DNA of 64,000 nucleotides. Source: Archivesica marissinica. Taxonomy: Eukaryota > Mollusca > Bivalvia > Venerida > Vesicomyidae. Shown here one piece after another: positions 56,083 through 64,000 of this stretch. A program made the position numbers and the translations under genes. The notes beneath the pieces are model-generated. The model was not told where the DNA came from. It did no database searches and saw only the letters and a list, made by a program, of their open reading frames with translations. Each line of letters begins with the position of its first letter. The stretch's first letter is position 1. The stretch lies in the NCBI GenBank assembly GCA_014843695.1, contig CM026390.1, positions 8,169,386 through 8,233,385 of the forward strand, given 5' to 3'.

Positions 56083-59000
56083 TTGTAAGAATATGGAGAG
56101 ATAAACCTGGAGTTCTATGGTAAGAATATGGAGAGATAAACCTGGAGTTCTATTGTAAGAATATGGAGAGATAAACCTGGAGTTCTATTGTAAGAATATG
56201 GAGAGATAAACCTGGAGTTCTATGGTAAGAATATGGAGAGATAAACCTGGAGTTCTATGGTAAGAATATGGAGAGATAAACCTGGAGTTCTATTGTAAGA
56301 ATATGGAGAGATAAACCTGGAGTTCTATTGTAAGAATATGGAGAGATAAACCTGGAGTTCTATTGTAAGAATATGGAGAGATAAACCTGGAGTTCTATTG
56401 TAAGAATATGGAGAGATAAACCTGGAGTTCTATGGTAAGAATATGGAGAGATAAACCTGGAGTTCTATAGTAAGAATATGGAGAGATAAACCTGGAGTTC
56501 TATTGTAAGAATATGGAGAGATAAACCTGGAGTTCTATGGTAAGAATATGGAGAGATAAACCTGGAGTTCTATTGTAAGAATATGGAGAGATAAACCTGG
56601 AGTTCTATGGTAAGAATATGGAGAGATAAACCTGGAGTTCTATGGTAAGAATATGGAGAGATAAACCTGGAGTTCTATGGTAAGAATATGGAGAGATAAA
56701 CCTGGAGTTCTATTGTAAGAATATGGAGAGATAAACCTGGAGTTCTATTGTAAGAATATGGAGAGATAAACCTGGAGTTCTATGGTAAGAATATGGAGAG
56801 ATAAACCTGGAGTTCTATGGTAAGAATATGGAGAGATAAACCTGGAGTTCTATTGTAAGAATATGGAGAGATAAACCTGGAGTTCTATTGTAAGAATATG
56901 GAGAGATAAACCTGGAGTTCTATTGTAAGAATATGGAGAGATAAACCTGGAGTTCTATTGTAAGAATATGGAGAGATAAACCTGGAGTTCTATGGTAAGA
57001 ATATGGAGAGATAAACCTGGAGTTCTATTGTAAGAATATGGAGAGATAAACCTGGAGTTCTATGGTAAGAATATGGAGAGATAAACCTGGAGTTCTATGG
57101 TAAGAATATGGAGAGATAAACCTGGAGTTCTATAGTAAGAATATGGAGAGATAAACCTGGAGTTCTATGGTAAGAATATGGAGAGATAAACCTGGAGTTC
57201 TATTGTAAGAATATGGAGAGATAAACCTGGAGTTCTATGGTAAGAATATGGAGAGATAAACCTGGAGTTCTATGGTAAGAATATGGAGAGATAAACCTGG
57301 AGTTCTATTGTAAGAATATGGAGAGATAAACCTGGAGTTCTATGGTAAGAATATGGAGAGATAAACCTGGAGTTCTATGGTAAGAATATGGAGAGATAAA
57401 CCTGGAGTTCTATGGTAAGAATATGGAGAGATAAACCTGGAGTTCTATGGTAAGAATATGGAGAGATAAACCTGGAGTTCTATTGTAAGAATATGGAGAG
57501 ATAAACCTGGAGTTCTATGGTAAGAATATGGAGAGATAAACCTGGAGTTCTATGGTAAGAATATGGAGAGATAAACCTGGAGTTCTATTGTAAGAATATG
57601 GAGAGATAAACCTGGAGTTCTATGGTAAGAATATGGAGAGATAAACCTGGAGTTCTATTGTAAGAATATGGAGAGATAAACCTGGAGTTCTATGGTAAGA
57701 ATATGGAGAGATAAACCTGGAGTTCTATTGTAAGAATATGGAGAGATAAACCTGGAGTTCTATGGTAAGAATATGGAGAGATAAACCTGGAGTTCTATTG
57801 TAAGAATATGGAGAGATAAACCTGGAGTTCTATTGTAAGAATATGGAGAGATAAACCTGGAGTTCTATTGTAAGAATATGGAGAGATAAACCTGGAGTTC
57901 TATGGTAAGAATATGGAGAGATAAACCTGGAGTTCTATTGTAAGAATATGGAGAGATAAACCTGGAGTTCTATGGTAAGAATGGAGAGATAACCTGGAGT
58001 TCTATGGTAAGAATATGGAGAGATAAACCTGGAGTTCTATTGTAAGAATATGGAGAGATAAACCTGGAGTTCTATTGTAAGAATATGGAGAGATAAACCT
58101 GGAGTTCTATTGTAAGAATATGGAGAGATAAACCTGGAGTTCTATGGTAAGAATATGGAGAGATAACCTGGAGTTCTATGGTAAGAATATGGAGAGATAA
58201 ACCTGGAGTTCTATGTAAGAATATGGAGAGATAAACCTGGAGTTCTATTGTAAGAATATGGAGAGATAAACCTGGAGTTCTATGGTAAGAATATGGAGAG
58301 ATAAACCTGGAGTTCTATGGTAAGAATATGGAGAGATAAACCTGGAGTTCTATTGTAAGAATATGGAGATAAACCTGGAGTTCTATGGTAAGAATATGGA
58401 GAGATAAACCTGGAGTTCTATGGTAAGAATATGGAGAGATAAACTTGGAGTTCTATTGTAAGAATATGGAGAGATAAACCTGGAGTTCTATGGTAAGAAT
58501 ATGGAGAGATAAACCTGGAGTTCTATTGTAAGAATATGGAGAGATAAACCTGGAGTTCTATTGTAAGAATATGGAGAGATAAACCTGGAGTTCTATGGTA
58601 AGAATATGGAGAGATAAACCTGGAGTTCTATTGTAAGAATATGGAGAGATAAACCTGGAGTTCTATTGTAAGAATATGGAGAGATAAACCTGGAGTTCTA
58701 TAGTAAGAATATGGAGAGATAAACCTGGAGTTCTATGGTAAGAATATGGAGAGATAAACCTGGAGTTCTATGGTAAGAATATGGAGAGATAAACCTGGAG
58801 TTCTATAGTAAGAATATGGAGAGATAAACCTGGAGTTCTATGGTAAGAATATGGAGAGATAAACCTGGAGTTCTATTGTAAGAATATGGAGAGATAAACC
58901 TGGAGTTCTATTGTAAGAATATGGAGAGATAGTAAGAATATGGAGAGATAAACCTGTAGTTCTATTGTAAGAATATGGAGAGATAAACCTGGAGTTCTAT

Positions 59001-61812
59001 GGTAAGAATATGGAGAGATAAACCTGGAGTTCTATTGTAAGAATATGGAGAGATAAACCTGGAGTTCTATTGTAAGAATATGGAGAGATAAACCTGGAGT
59101 TCTATGGTAAGAATATGGAGAGATAAACCTGGAGTTCTATTGTAAGAATATGGAGAGATAAACCTGGAGTTCTATTGTAAGAATATGGAGAGATAGTAAG
59201 AATATGGAGAGATAAACCTGGAGTTCTATTGTAAGAATATGGAGAGATAAACCTGGAGTTCTATGGTAAGAATATGGAGAGATAAACCTGGAGTTCTATG
59301 GTAAGAATATGGAGAGATAAACCTGGAGTTCTATGGTAAGAATATGGAGAGATAAACCTGGAGTTCTATTGTAAGAATATGGAGAGATAAACCTGGAGTT
59401 CTATTGTAAGAATATGGAGAGATAAACCTGGAGTTCTATTGTAAGAATATGGAGAGATAAACCTGGAGTTCTATTGTAAGAATATGGAGAGATAAACCTG
59501 GAGTTCTATTGTAAGAATATGGAGAGATAAACCTGGAGTTCTATTGTAAGAATATGGAGAGATAAACCTGGAGTTCTATGGTAAGAATATGGAGAGATAA
59601 ACCTGGAGTTCTATGGTAAGAATATGGAGAGATAAACCTGGAGTTCTATGGTAAGAATATGGAGAGATAAACCTGGAGTTCTATTGTAAGAATATGGAGA
59701 GATAAACCTGGAGTTCTATGGTAAGAATATGGAGAGATAAACCTGGAGTTCTATGGTAAGAATATGGAGAGATAAACCTGGAGTTCTATTGTAAGAATAT
59801 GGAGAGATAAACCTGGAGTTCTATGGTAAGAATATGGAGAGATAAACCTGGAGTTCTATGGTAAGAATATGGAGAGATAAACCTGGAGTTCTATTGTAAG
59901 AATATGGAGAGATAAACCTGGAGTTCTATGGTAAGAATATGGAGAGATAAACCTGGAGTTCTATGGTAAGAATATGGAGATAAACCTGGAGTTCTATGGT
60001 AAGAATATGGAGAGATAAACCTGGAGTTCTATGTAAGAATATGGAGAGATAAACCTGGAGTTCTATGGTAAGAATATGGAGAGATAAACCTGGAGTTCTA
60101 TTGTAAGAATATGGAGAGATAAACCTGGAGTTCTATTGTAAGAATATGGAGAGATAAACCTGGAGTTCTATGTAAGAATATGGAGAGATAAACCTGGAGT
60201 TCTATGGTAAGAATATGGAGAGATAAACCTGGAGTTCTATTGTAAGAATATGGAGAGATAAACCTGGAGTTCTATGGTAAGAATATGGAGAGATAAACCT
60301 GGAGTTCTATGGTAAGAATATGGAGAGATAAACCTGGAGTTCTATTGTAAGAATATGGAGAGATAAACCTGGAGTTCTATAGTAAGAATATGGAGAGATA
60401 AACCTGGAGTTCTATGGTAAGAATATGGAGAGATAAACCTGGAGTTCTATGGTAAGAATATGGAGAGATAAACCTGGAGTTCTATAGTAAGAATATGGAG
60501 AGATAAACCTGGAGTTCTATGGTAAGAATATGGAGAGATAAACCTGGAGTTCTATTGTAAGAATATGGAGAGATAAACCTGGAGTTCTATTGTAAGAATA
60601 TGGAGAGATAAACTGTAAGAATATGGAGAGATAAACCTGGAGTTCTTGTAAGAATATGGAGAGATAAACCTGGAGTTCTATGGTAAGAATATGGAGAGAT
60701 AAACCTGGAGTTCTATGGTAAGAATATGGAGAGATAAACCTGGAGTTCTATGGTAAGAATATGGAGAGATAAACCTGGAGTTCTATGGTAAGAATATGGA
60801 GAGATAAACCTGGAGTTCTATGGTAAGAATATGGAGAGATAAACCTGGAGTTCTATTGTAAGAATATGGAGAGATAAACCTGGAGTTCTATTGTAAGAAT
60901 ATGGAGAGATAAACCTGGAGTTCTATTGTAAGAATATGGAGAGATAAACCTGGAGTTCTATTGTAAGAATATGGAGAGATAAACCTGGAGTTCTATTGTA
61001 AGAATATGGAGAGATAAACCTGGAGTTCTATGGTAAGAATATGGAGAGATAAACCTGGAGTTCTATTGTAAGAATATGGAGAGATAAACCTGGAGTTCTA
61101 TGGTAAGAATATGGAGAGATAAACCTGGAGTTCTATGGTAAGAATATGGAGAGATAAACCTGGAGTTCTATGGTAAGAATATGGAGAGATAAACTGAGTT
61201 CTATGTAAGAATATGGAGAGATAAACCTGGAGTTCTATTGTAAGAATATGGAGAGATAAACCTGGAGTTCTATTGTAAGAATATGGAGAGATAAACCTGG
61301 AGTTCTATGGTAAGAATATGGAGAGATAAACCTGGAGTTCTATTGTAAGAATATGGAGATAAACCTGGAGTTCTATGGTAAGAATATGGAGAGATAAACC
61401 TGGAGTTCTATGGTAAGAATATGGAGAGATAAACCTGGAGTTCTATTGTAAGAATATGGAGAGATAAACCTGGAGTTCTATGGTAAGAATATGGAGAGAT
61501 AAACCTGGAGTTCTATGGTAAGAATATGGAGAGATAAACCTGGAGTTCTATTGTAAGAATATGGAGAGATAAACGTAAGAATATGGAGAGATAAACCTGG
61601 AGTTCTATGGTAAGAATATGGAGAGATAAACCTGGAGTTCTATGGTAAGAATATGGAGAGATAAACCTGGAGTTCTATGGTAAGAATATGGAGAGATAAA
61701 CCTGGAGTTCTATTGTAAGAATATGGAGAGATAAACCTGGAGTTCTATTGTAAGAATATGGAGAGATAGTAAGAATATGGAGAGATAAACCTGTAGTTCT
61801 ATTGTAAGAGTA
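56083..61812 (+). repeat. 35 bp minisatellite, ~163 units, in the presumed ARPC1 intron
   Basis: Unit GTAAGAATATGGAGAGATAA plus ACCTGGAGTTCTATG (35 nt). The base before GTAAG is G or T, seldom A, and otherwise units are almost identical; a few are shortened (for example near 57981, 58926, 60613, 61190, 61575). Every unit carries GTAAGA, a good match to the metazoan 5' splice site, in the sense orientation of ARPC1. No frame is open across the array because of TAA in the unit. Confidence 0.97.
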
Positions 61813-63454
61813 TGGAGACATATGATTTTCTCACAGATACCTGGCATTCTATGGTATGAAGATACATGTATATGATTTAGTTTAGTTTATACAAATTTAT
61901 TTTAGCTCGAATGCAAAACAACTTCCTACAACTTATATTAATCACTCTGGAATCCTCATTTCTGATTGGATCTATCACCAAGAGCGATAGAGATGAGGCA
62001 ATGTGGAATTTAAATGCCTTGCCTAATCGTAACTGATACAGCTGGGCGCTAACTCCGGGCCTTTCGCACCTGAAGCGAACTCGCTATCATGACTTCCACA
62101 TGAAATCATTCATTCACATGTGCATGGTCCCCATTATTGGTCGTCAATGGCGCCAATTGCGACAAAAACCAAATACTTAAGCTAAATTTTGTGAATTGGC
62201 GAAAATATAGTTTGTTTTTTTGGCCCAACATGTTTTGTTAAATACATGGCGTCAAATATTTATCTGTGTGAACTATATGGCTCTTAATTGGCTCCAGTTT
62301 ATTTCAATTGGCGACAGAAGTGGCGCAAACAAAAAATCAGACAGAGGGAACCCTGATATGATTTAGATATGATTTAGATATATGATTTGATCACTGTTAC
62401 ATATAACTGGAATACTACCGACACTCCCAACAAATTTCATGAAAATCTGTCCGTAACTTTTTGCGTAATCCTGCTAACAGATAAACAAACAAATAAATGG
62501 AGACAAACAAAATTAATGGAGACAAGCAAATTAATAAATTAATGGAGACAAGCAAATTAATAAATTAATGGAGACAAGCAAATTAATAAATTAATGGAGA
62601 CAAACAAATTAATAAATTAATGGAGACAAACAAATTAATGGAGACAAACAAATTAATGGGGACAAACAAATTAATGGAGACAAACAAATTAATGGAGACA
62701 AACAAATTAATGGGGACAAACAAATTAATGGAGACAAGTCAAAACATATTTTATTCTCTCATTGCATGCATGAAAGAATGAGGCTTACGGTAACAAATAT
62801 TTATGAGGCTTGAATAACATGCAAATAATAAACATTATAGTACTGTTATTGTTGAGATAGAGAATTATTCAATTTTCAGGTGCAGTGTACTAGAGGAGAT
62901 CGTGAAATGAACAATTGTCTTCTTTTTTTTCATTGCTACAAAAAATTTAAAGAATTGATCCACGGAGAGTTTTATTTTGTCATAGGTGTTAATTAGAAAT
63001 ATTTAGTATCTAAATACTAAATGGTAACGTATCAAAGGTGGTGATCCACCCTTTAATTATATTTTGAGAATATTTGTATGGCTAGATAAACCTTTTTAAA
63101 CTATCTTGTTTCTAATGGAAAAATATAAAAATACCTCCTTTGGTGTTGGCTTTGGTCAACTACCAGTTACAAAGTAATTATTGATAAATGACTATTCATA
63201 AAGGGAGGTAATTAACAGATGGTCATTTCCTAAATATTATTTGTGGGAACAATGTTAACAATTTACTTGAAATCTTCATTACTTATTGTTGAGAAATGGG
63301 AATATCTCTGTGTACAGCACAGTCTGTGCAAACGTATAATGCGGCTGTAAGCTTGTCCAGTTTCATTATTATTTGTTTGTGTACACATATATTGCAGGAT
63401 TTTTGAATATTTAAGAAAACATTTGAATTTGAAAAGTATCTAATACATACACCA
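61813..63454 (+). other. Unannotated intron/intergenic stretch with SINE S1 tail and short repeats
   Basis: 61885-61950 matches the S1 tail in reverse (AATTTATTTTAGCTCGAATG … CTTATATTAATCACTCT). At 62490-62745 a short tandem array of AAATTAATGGAGACAAAC (18 bp) and a 26 bp longer form is present. The rest is AT-rich with no gene seen. Confidence 0.5.
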
Positions 63455-63645
63455 CCGACTTTATACCTGTACTATGTAACTCGTTTCAGAACACGAAATC
63501 ATAGACTGCCTATAGAAACTGGGAACTGGGCCAGAATACCAGAAAATACACGTTTTTGTAATTCATGTCATAACGAAATAGGCAACGAATTTCACTACTT
63601 ATTTCAGTGCAAATCATTTGAAAATGACAGGCACTTGTACCGTAA
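63455..63645 (+). pseudogene. LINE C-terminal zinc-binding fragment
   Basis: One open frame reads TLYLYYVTRFRTRNHRLPIE, TGNWARIPENTRFCNSCHNE, then IGNEFHYLFQCKSFENDRHL. The RTRNHRLPIETG … C-x-x-C … EFHYLFQC pattern is the usual zinc-binding tail of invertebrate non-LTR reverse transcriptases. It is cut on the right by MITE copy 5. Confidence 0.75.
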
Positions 63646-63878
63646 CACTTTCAACACCACAGACCTCTATATAGGCTTACAAAAAGTGTAGATCCAGATG
63701 AGCCGGCTCGTGACGAGCCGTCTCATCAGGATCTGCACTTTTTGCAAGTAGTATTACTAATTTTAGACAAAATTACCCATCTTGATAAATGAACTGGTCC
63801 AAATGTAATTTTCTTATTCATTTATTGGTCTAAGAATATCATGGACCAGTCCATGTCAGTTACTTGGTGTTGAAAGAG
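63646..63878 (-). mobile_element. piggyBac-like MITE, copy 5 (inverted)
   Basis: Reverse of the other copies: CACTTTCAACACCACAGACC … ACTTGGTGTTGAAAGAG, TTAA at 63879-63882 on the right. The left target site is changed to GTAA. It resembles copy 1 more than copies 2-4 (TGACATGGACTGGTCCATGA type end). Confidence 0.8.
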
Positions 63879-63914
63879 TTAAATATTGCTACTATAGAAG
63901 GCCAAACACTATCA

Positions 63915-64000
63915 AATCAAACTCTGTAAATACCACAAACCGACTGGAATATATCAAACTCTGTAAATACCACAAACCGACTGGAATATATCAAACTCTG
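63915..64000 (+). repeat. 37 bp minisatellite running off the window end
   Basis: More than two units of ATCAAACTCTGTAAATACCA plus CAAACCGACTGGAATAT. The array continues beyond 64000. Confidence 0.85.

Noticed and set aside
61845..61870. Second ARPC1 exon after TTCTCACAG at about 61842
   Set aside because: The sequence after it (ATACCTGGCATTCTATGGTATG) does not encode the expected QIALSPNN-like start and resembles a decayed 35 bp unit.

Overview
The window is eukaryotic DNA from an invertebrate animal. The best guess is a bivalve or other lophotrochozoan, inferred from the style of its genes (canopy and ARPC1 homologues with phase-consistent GT-AG introns), its tRNA-derived SINEs, MITEs, CR1/Jockey-type LINEs, a Tc1-like transposon and a FLYWCH/MULE relic, and from its very heavy load of tandem repeats. 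Two assembly gaps (1-146 and a round 1000 N at 47835-48834) show it is part of a scaffold.

Layout. 1-18380 is one arm of a very large inverted repeat: a >12 kb AT-rich 21-23 bp array (A), a 4 kb array of a 19 bp unit (B), then 1.8 kb of low-copy sequence. The same three blocks recur in mirror order at 29166-37037. Between the arms lie a two-exon SGNH-hydrolase-like gene fragment (18430-19319) and the first exons of a canopy gene. Canopy (CNPY3/4, ER-resident co-chaperone family) runs on the + strand from 20408 to 40655. Seven coding exons can be placed, with a signal peptide at the start and HTEL at the end. Its introns hold a LINE fragment, SINEs, MITEs and several minisatellites.

The canopy locus is the most unusual part. 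Exon 4 exists three times: a broken copy (29078-29148, 14 nt missing), an intact diverged copy inside the right arm (30562-30646) and the mirror copy in the left arm (16985-17069, minus). Exon 5 has two partial decayed copies downstream. The acceptor of exon 3 has been amplified about 28 times as a 40 bp minisatellite, and exon 2 carries a one-base excess in a T run that breaks the frame.

Downstream (40.7-47.8 kb) are a palindromic repeat element, piggyBac-like MITEs, a tRNA-Thr-type SINE, a decayed FLYWCH-MULE transposase gene and a nearly complete Tc1-like DD34E transposon sitting cleanly inside a 47 bp minisatellite. After the gap come an unassigned AT-rich stretch, a dispersed non-autonomous repeat flanked by 104 bp direct repeats, and a 2.9 kb degenerate LINE. 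The first coding exon of a probable ARPC1 gene (Arp2/3 complex WD40 subunit) is at 55047-55137. Its presumed first intron holds a 5.7 kb array of a 35 bp unit, each unit carrying a consensus-like 5' splice site. The window ends in intronic or intergenic repeats. The long reading frames inside the tandem arrays are not genes.
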